Program-made: the position numbers and the translations under genes
Shown: piece after piece, positions 1-8,259 of the stretch
How the letters are laid out: the number at the start of each line of letters is the position of its first letter
How positions within the stretch are numbered: the first letter of the stretch is position 1
Notes under the pieces: generated by a model
The model's input: only the letters and a program-made list of their open reading frames with translations
Database searches by the model: none
Told to the model about the DNA's origin: nothing
Assembly (NCBI RefSeq): GCF_015207705.1
Contig: NZ_JADEWI010000030.1
Coordinates: 1-64,000 of the forward strand
DNA: 64,000 bases
Reading direction: 5' to 3'
Source of the DNA: Nostoc sp. LEGE 06077
Lineage (GTDB): Bacteria > Cyanobacteriota > Cyanobacteriia > Cyanobacteriales > Nostocaceae

Positions 1-216
1 TTGCGAAGATAAAAAGAGTAATCGAGACTTAGCCAAAGTTCGAGTTGTCGGTGAGCATATTAATCGGAAACTAAAGATATTTAAAATCTTGTCTGACCGT
101 TATCGCAATCGGAGAAAAAGATTTAGTTTGAGATTTAATCTCATCGCTGGTTTGTACAACTATGAGCTTCGTCTCCCTAAAACTGAATCTGCTTAACTGA
201 CTTTTGCAAGAGGTCT
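1..216 (+). mobile_element. 3' end of an IS5-family-like insertion sequence (left part outside window)
   Basis: The first 196 bases encode the C-terminus of a DDE transposase. The coding part is followed by a short tail ending at 202-216 in TTTTGCAAGAGGTCT, which has the form of the right terminal inverted repeat of cyanobacterial IS5-type elements. Directly after it the reading frame of an unrelated gene resumes, so the element edge is placed at 216. The left end and the full transposase lie before the window, so family assignment rests on the C-terminal motif and the terminal sequence only. Confidence 0.7.
2..196 (+). CDS. Transposase, C-terminal fragment (IS5-like DDE transposase)
   Basis: An open frame runs in from the window edge and stops at TAA 194-196, giving about 64 residues. 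It contains 'VVGEHINRKLKIFKILSDRY' followed by an Arg-rich stretch and 'NLIAGLYNYEL', the usual end of DDE_Tnp_4/IS5-group transposases, where the last catalytic Glu lies in the 'GEH' or 'VEH' context. Partial at the 5' side only because of the window border; no internal stop is seen, so the element may still be active. Confidence 0.7.
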   Translation, partial: CEDKKSNRDLAKVRVVGEHINRKLKIFKILSDRYRNRRKRFSLRFNLIAGLYNYELRLPKTESA

Positions 217-1308
217 AATACCATTCCTGCGGGGATTCCGACTTGGTTTATTGCGCGTCAACACCGCTTTACAACTAACACCCATTGGCGAAACGGTGCA
301 TTGTTGGCTTATGAACAAGAACATTTAGCCTTGGTGGAAGCTGTGAAGGGCGATCGCTATATTAAACTAACAGTACGCGGTGCTAATCCCCTGAATTTTT
401 TTGTCCTGCTGCGGGATGGCATTGAAGTAACTCTCTCCAGGTTTCCCGGCTTAGATATTCAACGTACTATTCCCTGTCTTGGTCATAATGGTGAACCCTG
501 CACCCACGAATTTGACTATCACCAATTGTCCAAACGCAAGAAAGCAACAATTGAATGTCCAGAAGCGGAAGAAGATATATCTGTTGCCGAACTTTTATAT
601 GGTTTAAATTTCCATACACAAAATGCAGTATTAGAACGCATTGATGAATTAGAAACAAAAATTGTTGACGGACAAGAGGAAATTCTCAATGAATTCAAAA
701 ATCTACTCGAATTGACGCAACGGGAATTTACTCATGTCTTCCGCCGCGAACAAGCCAAAATAGATTCTCATTGTCCGAATATTTTTATTCTGCGTCCCCG
801 TGGTGGTAAATCTTGGCAAAAAGCCATAGCCGGACAAAAAATAGATTTACAACTTTATTGCCAAGCCCCAGGCTGTTGGCATCCCACCCAAGCAGGTGGT
901 TTATATGAAATAGATGAACCTGCTAAATGGCTGAGAGCAACTGCACCTTATATTAGTAAATTATTTAAAGTTTTGAGATTTGCCGCACCCATAATTGGCC
1001 CTTGGCTGGGTGTGGTAGACCCTAAAGAATACGAAGCAATTTATAAGAATGATTTGGAATTATTTAAAGAACTAGCCGAGAAATTACCAGAAATTCAAAA
1101 TACTGAAGATTTAGAATTAGCAGATAGAATTACCAGAGGTGAAGATTTAGATCCCGAACGTGCCGATGGTTCAGCGTTGCGTGCTTTACGCCAACTATTA
1201 GAAGAAAAAGACCCCCAACAACATTGGGGCGGACTCAAGAAAGTATTAACACCAGAAGGACATTATCTGTGGTTGTGCGAACACCATACAGCCGAATATA
1301 AACGGTAA
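217..1308 (+). pseudogene. Roco/COR-type protein, C-terminal remnant cut off by the IS
   Basis: From base 217, immediately after the IS terminal repeat, one frame reads 'NTIPAGIPTWFIARQHRF' and continues without a stop to 1308 (about 363 residues). The sequence matches my recollection of the C-terminal half of cyanobacterial LRR-Roc-COR (Roco GTPase) proteins: a COR-like start with the 'IARQHR' signature, a conserved region around 'CQAPGCWHPT', and an end 'LWLCEHHTAEYKR'. The LRR and Roc GTPase parts that should precede it are absent from the window, and the IS sits exactly at the break. A TTG at 301 could start a 335-residue product, but no ribosome site supports it, so this is most likely a 5'-disrupted gene. 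The true 5' half may survive on the other side of the IS. Confidence 0.65.
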
Positions 1309-1330
1309 TAAGTAATCTTATTTGATTTAT

Positions 1331-1425
1331 ACAGGACTTACGCAAAAGTATGAAGAAACGAACCACAAAGGACGCGAAGGACACGAAGTTATAAGAGTTT
1401 GAGAGAGTTCTTGCGTAAGTCCTGT
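1331..1425. repeat. MITE-like element with 15-bp terminal inverted repeats
   Basis: The 15 bases ACAGGACTTACGCAA (1331-1345) recur as an exact inverted copy at 1411-1425, enclosing about 65 bp without a coding frame. Both ends are flanked by TAT, a possible 3-bp target duplication. The interior carries a 'CACAAAGGACGCGAAGGACACGAAG' type purine-rich motif (split here: CACAAAGGACG then CGAAGGACACGAAG). Size and structure fit a small non-autonomous element; a hairpin terminator role for either neighbour is also possible. Confidence 0.6.
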
Positions 1426-1461
1426 TATAAAGGTTATGGGATTTACTGTAAGCTATTTACT

Positions 1462-1722
1462 TTAAACAGTAGCCAAATCGTAATGCAAAACTAAAATTTC
1501 ATTTATTTTTAAAACAGCCATTGCATACTCACAACCTTGAGTATCAGCAAATTCAACTAAATATTTAGTATCTTCCTTTTCTTCATACACTTCTACGATT
1601 GTTCCCACTTCTCCATTTGGTAAACTTTCGATAGAAATCATATCCGATTCCACCAGAGTTAACCGCTCAATTGGAATTGGTTTAAGAGTGGCAATAGTAT
1701 CTAAAAGTTTAGGCTTAGTCAT
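1462..1722 (-). CDS. DUF4926 domain protein
   Basis: 86 residues. The middle reads 'PNGEVGTIVEVYE' and 'YLVEFADTQGCEYAMAVLK', the compact beta-barrel pattern of DUF4926 proteins, small cyanobacterial proteins of unknown role that often sit next to DUF6883 genes or toxin-antitoxin-like genes. No such partner is visible here: the neighbours are the broken Roco gene and divergent pdxJ. Function unknown. The start is the only ATG near the beginning of the frame. Confidence 0.7.
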   Translation of the reverse strand: MTKPKLLDTIATLKPIPIERLTLVESDMISIESLPNGEVGTIVEVYEEKEDTKYLVEFADTQGCEYAMAVLKINEILVLHYDLATV

Positions 1723-1831
1723 TTAGTTTAAGAAATGCTGTGATTAAACTAGACGATCGCGTCTGCCTCACTTTACCACCCCGATTTCCGGTAAAATCAA
1801 GTTCGGAGGACTGTGAATCAGGAGACTAGGG

Positions 1832-2554
1832 TTGCCTACACTTGGAGTTAACATCGACCATATCGCCACTATCCGACAAGCGCGGCGGACGGTGGAACCA
1901 GACCCCGTGGCGGCGGCTGTGCTGGCAGAATTAGGGGGTGCAGATGGAATTACAGTACATTTGCGAGAAGACAGGCGGCATATTCAAGACCGAGATGTAC
2001 GTTTGTTACGGCAAACTGTGAGAACCCATCTTAATCTAGAAATGGCAGCTACAGATGAAATGCTGGCGATCGCACTTGACATCAAACCAGATTATGTGAC
2101 TTTAGTACCGGAAAAACGCGAAGAAGTCACCACAGAAGGCGGACTCGATATCGTTGGGCAAATTGCTAGAATAGGAGAAATTGTCGATAAACTGCAAAGC
2201 GCTGCCATTCCTGTCAGTTTGTTTATCGATGCCGTACCCGCACAAATCGAAGCATCTGTCAAAATACAAGCAAAATTCATTGAACTGCACACTGGCCAGT
2301 ATGCTGAAGCGCACAATGAAACCACTCGCCAAAAAGAACTAGCAATATTAGCTACAGGGTGCGAACAAGCCATTAAAGCCGGACTACGAGTCAATGCTGG
2401 TCATGGACTCACTTACTGGAATGTTTCTCCTGTCGCCGCGCTTCCAGGAATGGAAGAACTAAACATCGGTCATACTATCATCAGTCGGGCAGCGTTAGTT
2501 GGCATAGAAAGAGCAGTCCGGGAGATGAAACAAGCAATACAAGAAAATCAGTGA
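1832..2554 (+). CDS. pdxJ: Pyridoxine 5'-phosphate synthase
   Basis: 240 residues, the normal length for PdxJ, which condenses 1-deoxy-D-xylulose 5-phosphate with 3-amino-2-oxopropyl phosphate to pyridoxine 5'-phosphate in the DXP-dependent vitamin B6 route. Visible family signatures are the N-terminal '[16 protein letters not shown]', '[11 protein letters not shown]' and 'INAGHGL'-like '[12 protein letters not shown]', which together line the phosphate-binding TIM-barrel sites. The frame opens with TTG at 1832; GGAG at 1821-1824 lies about 7 bases upstream, and no ATG is available at the N-terminus before the conserved 'LGVNIDHIA'. It stands alone, with repeat sequence beginning at its stop codon. 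Confidence 0.95.
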   Translation: MPTLGVNIDHIATIRQARRTVEPDPVAAAVLAELGGADGITVHLREDRRHIQDRDVRLLRQTVRTHLNLEMAATDEMLAIALDIKPDYVTLVPEKREEVTTEGGLDIVGQIARIGEIVDKLQSAAIPVSLFIDAVPAQIEASVKIQAKFIELHTGQYAEAHNETTRQKELAILATGCEQAIKAGLRVNAGHGLTYWNVSPVAALPGMEELNIGHTIISRAALVGIERAVREMKQAIQENQ

Positions 2555-2622
2555 ACAGTTAGCAGTTATACAGTTATCAGTTTTTTATTGATAACTGTTC
2601 ACTGACAACTGATAACTGATAT
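2551..2622. repeat. Heptamer-type repeat forming a hairpin after pdxJ
   Basis: Units of the CAGTTAT / CAGTTAG type are followed by their complement (GATAACTG, AACTGAT). CAGTTATCA at 2571-2579 pairs exactly with TGATAACTG at 2589-2597 across a T-rich loop, and GTGAACAGTTA at the left pairs imperfectly with the right arm. The block starts at the pdxJ stop and may serve as its terminator. Confidence 0.6.
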
Positions 2623-2845
2623 TAGGGGGGTTGTAACTGCGAAATCCAGAAAAAAGTATGAAGTGTGAAGTATAGCGGTAGTCAGATATGTTAGGAAAAT
2701 TTGAAAGCTTGAATGCCAGGAATGGTAAGACTTTTACTCCTGCCTTCTGCCTTCTACCTTCTACCTCCTGCTATCTGAAATCAATGTTTCCGTCTGAAAA
2801 CTTCAAACTTCAGCTTTGTTGGGTAAATTTTCAACTAAAACTTTT

Positions 2846-3565
2846 ATGACCTCAACAGAATCTCACAACCTACCGCTTTGGGTACAAGATAGGGATAAAG
2901 TTATCGCCGCCAGCACTGATGTTGAGTGGCGTTATCAAACACCCCCTGATTATTCGCGCTCCAAAGAAAATCTTGCCAAAGAAAGTGTATGTAATCATGC
3001 CGAAGGATCGTTAGAAGCGATCGTGCAAAACTTAGTCAGAACCTTCGAGATGGAGGTATCATTCAAATCTAACCCACAGCAGTGGTTAGCGATAGTCAAT
3101 GACAAGTTTCGTGTCAGTACCAATGGTGGCAAAGAGTATACAGCAGCAGAATTAGGCAACCAAGGTACTTACAATTTATTTATGGCTGATTCAGAACATT
3201 ACAAAGCTTCTGAAGAAAGCTTTGAATCATCAGCCAAAATCTTCCACACAACATTTCCCCAAGGTTTCCCTTGGGAAGTTCTGGAAGTGTACTCAGGGCC
3301 ACCAAACGTAACATTTAAGTGGCGGCACTGGGGACATTTTAGAGGTGCATACAAAGACTATGCACCAACTGGAGAGACAATTGAAATTATCGGGATGAGC
3401 GTTGCTCGTGTCACCGATGATTTAAAGATTATTTCCGTAGAACACTATTTTGACAACACGCTGTTTTTAGACAAACTTACAGCTGGTGGCAAACAAACAA
3501 ATAGTGAAACTAAAGGAAGTGGTTGTCCCTTCAGTTCTTGGTTCCCAAAATTTCGTAAGAGTTAG
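2846..3565 (+). CDS. SnoaL-like polyketide cyclase-family / ester cyclase-like protein
   Basis: 239 residues from the ATG at 2846; an in-frame TTG at 2816 would add ten residues, but the ATG fits better with the first structured segment. The C-terminal two thirds have the pattern of SnoaL/NTF2-like alpha+beta barrels: 'VLEVYSGPPNVTFKWRHWGH', 'GETIEIIGMSVARVTDDLKI' and 'SVEHYFDNTLFLDKL'. Family members range from polyketide cyclases to proteins of unknown role; no polyketide genes are nearby, so the substrate cannot be inferred. The C-terminus 'KGSGCPFSSWFPKF' is an unusual Cys/aromatic tail. Followed by a clear hairpin. Confidence 0.65.
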   Translation: MTSTESHNLPLWVQDRDKVIAASTDVEWRYQTPPDYSRSKENLAKESVCNHAEGSLEAIVQNLVRTFEMEVSFKSNPQQWLAIVNDKFRVSTNGGKEYTAAELGNQGTYNLFMADSEHYKASEESFESSAKIFHTTFPQGFPWEVLEVYSGPPNVTFKWRHWGHFRGAYKDYAPTGETIEIIGMSVARVTDDLKIISVEHYFDNTLFLDKLTAGGKQTNSETKGSGCPFSSWFPKFRKS

Positions 3566-3567
3566 TT

Positions 3568-3601
3568 AAATAGGGTGCAGAATTAACTCTGTACCCTATT
3601 T
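3568..3601 (+). terminator. Intrinsic-type hairpin after the SnoaL-like gene
   Basis: AAATAGGGTGCAGA and TCTGTACCCTATTT form a 14-position stem with one mismatch around the loop ATTAAC. It starts two bases past the upstream stop. No strong U-run follows. Confidence 0.6.
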
Positions 3602-3627
3602 AACCCATTATTAACCCAAGGATGAAA

Positions 3628-3957
3628 ATGCAAACATATTATTACGTTTTAGCCAGCCAACGCTTTCTTGTCCAAGAAGAACCCCTAGAGGAAGTGCTGA
3701 AAGAACGCACCCGTCACTATCACGAAAATGAAAAACAAATTGATTTTTGGTTAGTGCAGCAGCCAGCATTTTTAGAAGCGCCGGAAATGGCAGAGATTAA
3801 AGCTAAATGTCCTAAACCCGCAGCTGCAATTATTTCTACAAATCCCCAATTTATTACCTGGCTGAAACTACGCTTAGAGTATGTGATTACTGGTGAATTT
3901 CATGCACCTTCAGTCACAATTCCCGAACCCTTGGCATCCCTTGTTAGTGTTTCCTAA
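3628..3957 (+). CDS. ycf54: Ycf54-family protein (Mg-protoporphyrin monomethyl ester cyclase factor)
   Basis: 109 residues, DUF2488. The protein opens 'MQTYYYVLASQRFLVQEEPL' and carries 'KQIDFWLVQQPAFL' and 'PKPAAAIISTNPQFITWLKL', the hallmark sequence of Ycf54. Ycf54 binds and stabilises the oxidative cyclase (AcsF/ChlE) that makes the fifth ring of chlorophyll, at the thylakoid or plasma membrane side. AAGGA at 3618-3622 sits five bases before the ATG at 3628, so that start is preferred to the ATG at 3622 that overlaps the ribosome site. No cyclase gene is close by. Single-gene unit. Confidence 0.92.
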   Translation: MQTYYYVLASQRFLVQEEPLEEVLKERTRHYHENEKQIDFWLVQQPAFLEAPEMAEIKAKCPKPAAAIISTNPQFITWLKLRLEYVITGEFHAPSVTIPEPLASLVSVS

Positions 3958-3963
3958 TAAACT

Positions 3964-4078
3964 CAAGTATGAAGTATGAAGTATGAAGTATGAAGTGAGA
4001 AATAAAATTAGCTTGACCAGAAGAATTTGGTATGTAAATATTTTTCATATCTTCATCCTTTAGACTTCATACTTTTTA
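3964..4078. repeat. GAAGTAT heptamer tandem repeat with inverted partner
   Basis: Four consecutive units of AGTATGA/GAAGTAT run from 3964 to about 3996. The complementary motif (CTTCATC... ACTTCATACTTTTT) appears at 4050-4078. The two parts can pair as a long imperfect hairpin between ycf54 and the next gene. This is the short tandemly repeated repetitive (STRR) type typical of Nostocales. Confidence 0.65.
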
Positions 4079-4119
4079 GTGACGAACTACTAAAATAAAA
4101 ATTTTCAAAAATCCAGCTT

Positions 4120-4773
4120 ATGCGTCCCAATTTTGTGCAGAGATTTGAGACTATATCTAGTGCATTAGTAATAGCGATCGCAGGTTTAATCAATACTACA
4201 ATTTCTGTTAACGCGCAGCAAAAACTTCCTGTCTGCCAACCGCCAAAGCCTGGGGAGTATTTATTACTAGTCATTACTCCTACTGCCGAATATCAAAAGC
4301 AATTGCGAAGTGCTTTACCAAACGAGATTCCCACTACTACCTGTCAATATCTCACCGACACAGTAACGCGGATAGGTGGTTTTAACACCATTGAATATGC
4401 AAATCGTTGGGCAAGATATATCAATAATATTGTTGGGTTATCTGCCATCATTTCTACAAAACCTGCCGAAGTGACTCAACAAGCAGCAACAGTACCAACA
4501 GTTAGCTATAATCCGCAACCATTAGGACAAGGTTACGCCGTACTAGTAGACTACTACAACCGTCCAGAACTAGCGAATAGCGTGCAACAAGTCGTAGGCG
4601 GTAACGTAGGTTTTGCCTCCTATGGACAGCGCCCTTACTTATTAGCAACTCATACAACCAACCAACAACAAGCATATAACACATTACAAAAACTCAACGA
4701 GCGTGGCTTTTTCGCCATCCTCGTCGATAGTCGCAAAGTAGTGTTACTGCGTTCAGCTGTCAAAGTCCAGTAG
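4120..4773 (+). CDS. Exported SPOR-like hypothetical protein
   Basis: 217 residues. The N-terminus has a hydrophobic segment 'SALVIAIAGLINTTISVNA' followed by a likely signal-peptidase site (VNA-QQ). The mature part contains two similar units of about 75 residues: one starts 'GEYLLLVITPTAEYQKQL', the other 'GQGYAVLVDYYNRPELANSV', each followed by a 'GFNTIEYANRWARYIN' or 'NQQQAYNTLQKLNERGF' helix. This strand-helix-strand repetition resembles SPOR peptidoglycan-binding domains, though the match is by pattern only. Periplasmic location is likely. Related proteins of unknown role are common in filamentous cyanobacteria. Confidence 0.6.
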   Translation: MRPNFVQRFETISSALVIAIAGLINTTISVNAQQKLPVCQPPKPGEYLLLVITPTAEYQKQLRSALPNEIPTTTCQYLTDTVTRIGGFNTIEYANRWARYINNIVGLSAIISTKPAEVTQQAATVPTVSYNPQPLGQGYAVLVDYYNRPELANSVQQVVGGNVGFASYGQRPYLLATHTTNQQQAYNTLQKLNERGFFAILVDSRKVVLLRSAVKVQ

Positions 4774-4786
4774 CCAGTTGAACAAG

Positions 4787-4817
4787 GTAAAAGTCAAAAG
4801 GTAAAAGGCAAAAGTTA
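4787..4817. repeat. GGTAAAA-type heptamer repeat
   Basis: Successive seven-base units GGTAAAA, GTCAAAA, GGTAAAA, GGCAAAA and GTTAACA. Same class as the repeats at 7793, 10152 and 18503. Confidence 0.55.
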
Positions 4818-4875
4818 ACAGAAAGAATGTTTATCTTATAAGGTTTTCACTCTTGATACTTCACACTTCACTTGA

Positions 4876-5331
4876 CTAATAAGCATACCTAGCTAACCAG
4901 TAAATGGCGATGCCCAAAGCGGAACCAGCTATTACTTGGACTGGTGTGTGTCCTAGTAATTCCTTCAGGCGGTCTTGGCTAAATTCGTGCTTTTCATCAA
5001 ATAATTCCGCAATCATTTGATTGAGTATTCGAGCTTGCTTACCCGCAGCTTGGCGGACTCCGGCTGCATCATACATCACGATAATGGCAAACACAGTAGC
5101 TAAGGCAAACTCCGGCGATGCCCAACCAACAGTTTGCCCGATACCAGCGGCTAAGGCAGTCACTAGAGCCGAATGAGCGCTGGGCATACCTCCAGTTGTA
5201 ACTAAAACACGCACATTCAGTTTTTGATTTTTGACGACCTCGATAAGTAGCTTCAACGCTTGAGCAATGAAACAAGCTATCAGCGCTACCAGCAGCACCC
5301 GGTTGTCTAAAATATCGGCTATCTCCTGCAT
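4876..5331 (-). CDS. Divergent PAP2 family protein (DUF212)
   Basis: 151 residues with three or four hydrophobic segments. It has the family signatures 'TTGGMPSAHSALVTALAAGI', 'VMYDAAGVRQAAGKQARILN' and 'LKELLGHTPVQVIAGSALGI'. The 'GMPSAHSA' and 'GHTPVQV' blocks correspond to the C2/C3 motifs of acid phosphatase/vanadium haloperoxidase-related enzymes, so a membrane phosphatase acting on a lipid pyrophosphate is plausible but unproven. It lies downstream of crtE on the same strand; this order recurs in cyanobacteria and suggests an isoprenoid-diphosphate substrate. Confidence 0.8.
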   Translation of the reverse strand: MQEIADILDNRVLLVALIACFIAQALKLLIEVVKNQKLNVRVLVTTGGMPSAHSALVTALAAGIGQTVGWASPEFALATVFAIIVMYDAAGVRQAAGKQARILNQMIAELFDEKHEFSQDRLKELLGHTPVQVIAGSALGIAIYWLARYAY

Positions 5332-5664
5332 GGTGTTTTGGTTCAGTTAGTTAAAATTAGCAGTAATTATTTTGTAAGTAAAAATTAGACGCAACCCAAA
5401 ATTCCAAATCTCAAAAAAAACTGATCCCAAATTGGCAAACTTCATCTTGTTTGATGTTTTTGGAGTAGCCTGTTAGTCAAGACTATGAATCCATAGCAGG
5501 AGACAGGTAACAGGCGGCAGAGTTAAAAGTCTTTTGCTGTTTGAGTTTTACACCAATGTCCTAACTAGCTTGGCTATTGCGATAATTGTTGCATAATAGC
5601 CACTGAAGATTAACTCATCTTCTGTAACACTAATTTACGGCAAGGTAGTGGCTCCAAAGTTTTC
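5332..5664. other. Intergenic spacer, no gene seen
   Basis: 333 bases between the DUF212 gene and crtE. AT-rich, with short degenerate repeat text around 5500-5530 (GGAGACAGGTAACAGGCGGCAG). No ORF, clear hairpin or RNA gene recognised. The size weakens the case for strict co-transcription of crtE and DUF212. Confidence 0.5.
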
Positions 5665-6594
5665 CTAGTTATTGCGATTTACAATAAAGTGGGCTATGGC
5701 TTTGAGTGGTTGTGCAAGACTACCATAAGGTTCTAATTCTGCACAAGCTGACTCAATTAGCTGTTGAGCTTTAGTGCGTGATTCCTCAATTCCCCACAGG
5801 CTAGGATAGGTGACTTTTTTCGCTATTAGGTCTTTACCAGCAGTTTTGCCTAATTGTTCTTGAGTCGCAGTCACATCCAAAATATCATCAATAATTTGGA
5901 ATGCCAGACCAATGTTTTGTGAGTAGCGAGTTAGTCGTTGTATGTCTTCTGATGAGGCTCCTGCCAAGATACCGCCACAAACCACACAGGCTTCTAGCAG
6001 GGCCGCAGTTTTATGGTTGTGAATAAAATTCAGGGTTTCCAGAGAAATATCAGATTTCCCTTCTGATTCCAAATCTACTACTTGTCCACCGACTAAACCT
6101 GCTGCGCCCAGCGCTCTGCCTAAGCGGGCAATTACCTGTAAAACTTTGTCTCTAGGAACGTTCTCAGGTGTTTGAGTGGCAACAAGTTCAAAAGCGAAGG
6201 CGAGTAACCCATCTCCAGCCAAAATGGCAATATCGTCGCCATAGACTTTGTGATTCGTCAATCTACCACGACGATAATCATCATTGTCCATTGCTGGCAG
6301 GTCATCGTGAATTAATGACATTGTGTGAATCATTTCTACGGCACAAGCTGTAGGCATAGCCATTTCGATAGTGCCGCCCATCATTTCACAGGTAGCAAGG
6401 CAGAGAATGGGACGTACACGCTTACCTCCAGCGAGGAGAGAGTAGCGCATTGATTCGTAAATTTTTTCTGGATAAACAACAGGCATAGATGTATCCAGAG
6501 CAGTATCACAAAGCTTTTGGCGTTCTTTGAGATAGGCTACAAGGTTAAAGGTTGCTGTTTCTGGCATCTTCTGAAGGTTATCAGCTGCTACCAT
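5665..6594 (-). CDS. crtE: Geranylgeranyl diphosphate synthase
   Basis: 309 residues from the ATG at 6594; the open frame extends 17 codons further, but homologues begin 'MVA...', so the inner Met is chosen. It is a trans-isoprenyl diphosphate synthase: first Asp-rich motif '[18 protein letters not shown]', second Asp-rich motif '[11 protein letters not shown]', and 'GGKRVRPIL' at the N-terminal substrate site. It makes the C20 precursor for carotenoids, phytol and plastoquinone tails. folD lies 128 bases upstream on the same strand and the DUF212 gene downstream, an arrangement I recognise from many cyanobacteria. Confidence 0.92.
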   Translation of the reverse strand: MVAADNLQKMPETATFNLVAYLKERQKLCDTALDTSMPVVYPEKIYESMRYSLLAGGKRVRPILCLATCEMMGGTIEMAMPTACAVEMIHTMSLIHDDLPAMDNDDYRRGRLTNHKVYGDDIAILAGDGLLAFAFELVATQTPENVPRDKVLQVIARLGRALGAAGLVGGQVVDLESEGKSDISLETLNFIHNHKTAALLEACVVCGGILAGASSEDIQRLTRYSQNIGLAFQIIDDILDVTATQEQLGKTAGKDLIAKKVTYPSLWGIEESRTKAQQLIESACAELEPYGSLAQPLKAIAHFIVNRNN

Positions 6595-6722
6595 TCTTAT
6601 AATTCCTTCAATTTTTGGCTTTTGGCTGTTTGTCTTATACGTCACAATTTTACGGGGCTTTGGCGCTGAAAAGTTATGCAGGATGAATCGGGAGTAAAAA
6701 ATTCATAACTTATAACTTTTAA

Positions 6723-7598
6723 CTAGCTTGTAGCGCGTAAATAGCTGGTAAAGGTGTTTTGCAACAATATGGCAACGGTCATGGGGCCCACACCACCGGG
6801 AACGGGGGTGAAATATTCTGCCAAACCAGCAATTGATTCCAAATCGACATCGCCGACTAAGCGACTATTGCCATTGGCATCAGTGACGCGGTTCATCCCC
6901 ACATCTACCACGATCGCACCCTGTTTTACCATGTCGGCGGTAATGAGTCCTGGACGACCAACTGCGGCAATGAGTATATCGGCATTCTTGGTGATGTTAG
7001 CAAGATTGTGCGATCGCGAGTGGGCAACTGTGACAGTAGCATCCGCTTCCAGTAGCATCAAGGCCATTGGCTTGCCTACTAATATGCTACGTCCTACAAC
7101 CACCGCATTTTTTCCCCGCAGCGGAATATTATATTCTGCCAGCAAGTGCATCACTCCCGCAGGGGTGCAACTACGTAATCCCTTTTCTCCTCGTACCAGT
7201 CGCCCTAAATTCACTGGATGCAGTCCATCTGCATCTTTATCGGGATGTATTTGATGTAACAAAGACACTGCATCTAAATGGTCGGGGAGGGGTAGCTGTA
7301 CTAAAATTCCATCTACATTTTCATCTTCGTTGAGTGCGGCAATTACAGCCTCTAATTCTTGTTGGCTAGTATCTTGAGGAAAATGCTTACCAAAAGAAGC
7401 AATACCTACCTTGGCGCAGGCTTTTTCTTTATTGCGGACATAAGCAGCTGATGCGGGGTTATCGCCAACCATCAACACTGCTAAACCCGGAGGACGGCCA
7501 ACTTTGGCTTGCAATTGGTTAATTTGTGTTTTTAGCTCTTGGTGTATTTTTGCGGCTAAGGCTTTACCATCAAGAAGTTTGGCAGTTGTTGTTTCCAT
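6723..7598 (-). CDS. folD: Bifunctional methylene-THF dehydrogenase / methenyl-THF cyclohydrolase
   Basis: 291 residues, full length. Motifs: '[17 protein letters not shown]' (containing the catalytic YxxxK Lys), '[14 protein letters not shown]', the NADP-binding '[17 protein letters not shown]', and the C-terminal '[20 protein letters not shown]'. It interconverts 5,10-methylene-, methenyl- and 10-formyl-tetrahydrofolate in the cytosol for one-carbon supply. First gene of the leftward folD-crtE-DUF212 group. Confidence 0.96.
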   Translation of the reverse strand: METTTAKLLDGKALAAKIHQELKTQINQLQAKVGRPPGLAVLMVGDNPASAAYVRNKEKACAKVGIASFGKHFPQDTSQQELEAVIAALNEDENVDGILVQLPLPDHLDAVSLLHQIHPDKDADGLHPVNLGRLVRGEKGLRSCTPAGVMHLLAEYNIPLRGKNAVVVGRSILVGKPMALMLLEADATVTVAHSRSHNLANITKNADILIAAVGRPGLITADMVKQGAIVVDVGMNRVTDANGNSRLVGDVDLESIAGLAEYFTPVPGGVGPMTVAILLQNTFTSYLRATS

Positions 7599-7792
7599 GA
7601 GAATCCTCAGAAGATTCGCCTCTAATCCAAAATTTTAGTTGTCTGTAGCGAAGTTAACAGTTTGAAAAAATCCTTGTCTGTTGATTACTGTTGCGTTTCT
7701 CCTACCACAAGACCATACTTGTTCATCTTCTCAGATCCCTTGTCTCATCTTACGGATCAAACAATGAAATCTTCGAGAGAGGGGGTGGAGAA

Positions 7793-7829
7793 CAGGTAAC
7801 AGCTAAAAGGCAACAGGTAACAGTAGAAA
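7793..7829. repeat. GGTAACA-type heptamer repeat
   Basis: Units GGTAACA, GCTAAAA, GGCAACA and GGTAACA in register with a seven-base period, between divergent folD and the lipoprotein gene. Confidence 0.55.
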
Positions 7830-7860
7830 AGTTTTCTCTTCTCAACTCCCGCTGAAACTT

Positions 7861-8241
7861 ATGTACAAATCGCCAAATTATTACCGGATACTTTGCAATT
7901 TTTTCCTAGTGGTGGGAATTTCTAGCTGTGGTTCTTGGAGACTTCCAGAAATCAAAGGTAGCAATTTCATCTTTGGTAGTAATGTCACACCAATTGAAAA
8001 AATTCCCGCAAAACCCGACAAACCGACTACTGTTTATATTCAAGGTAAAGTCGAAAAGCAAGTACCACTAATGAAGCAGTGGGCATACCAAATTAACGAC
8101 TCAACTGGCAAAATCTGGGTAATTACCAATCAAAAAAATTTGCAAAAGGGAACTCAAGTAGTGTTAAGGGGTAAAGTTAGCTACAAAAGTATTCCCATCG
8201 CTGGGAAAGATTTTGGTGAAGTATATATAACAGAAGAGTAA
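7861..8241 (+). CDS. Predicted lipoprotein with OB-fold-like domain
   Basis: 126 residues. The N-terminus 'ILCNFFLVVGISSCGSW' contains a plausible lipobox (GISSC), so the mature protein would be lipid-anchored at the Cys. The remainder reads like a small five-stranded OB-fold: 'TTVYIQGKVEKQVPLM', 'WAYQINDSTGKIWVIT', 'GTQVVLRGKVSYKSIPI' and 'FGEVYITEE'. This pattern is shared with cyanobacterial proteins annotated only as hypothetical. It ends 18 bases before the Nudix gene, so the two are probably co-transcribed, but no functional link is known. Confidence 0.6.
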   Translation: MYKSPNYYRILCNFFLVVGISSCGSWRLPEIKGSNFIFGSNVTPIEKIPAKPDKPTTVYIQGKVEKQVPLMKQWAYQINDSTGKIWVITNQKNLQKGTQVVLRGKVSYKSIPIAGKDFGEVYITEE

Positions 8242-8259
8242 TTTTTAAGTGTAAATTTT

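Noticed and set aside
301-1308. Complete 335-residue protein starting at TTG 301
   Set aside because: The frame is homologous-looking and open back to 217 at the IS edge, and no ribosome site precedes 301, so it is treated as a 5'-truncated gene.
6754-7254. 166-residue plus-strand ORF inside folD
   Set aside because: Shadow frame opposite a clearly conserved folD; Ser/Thr/Pro-rich translation without family signature.
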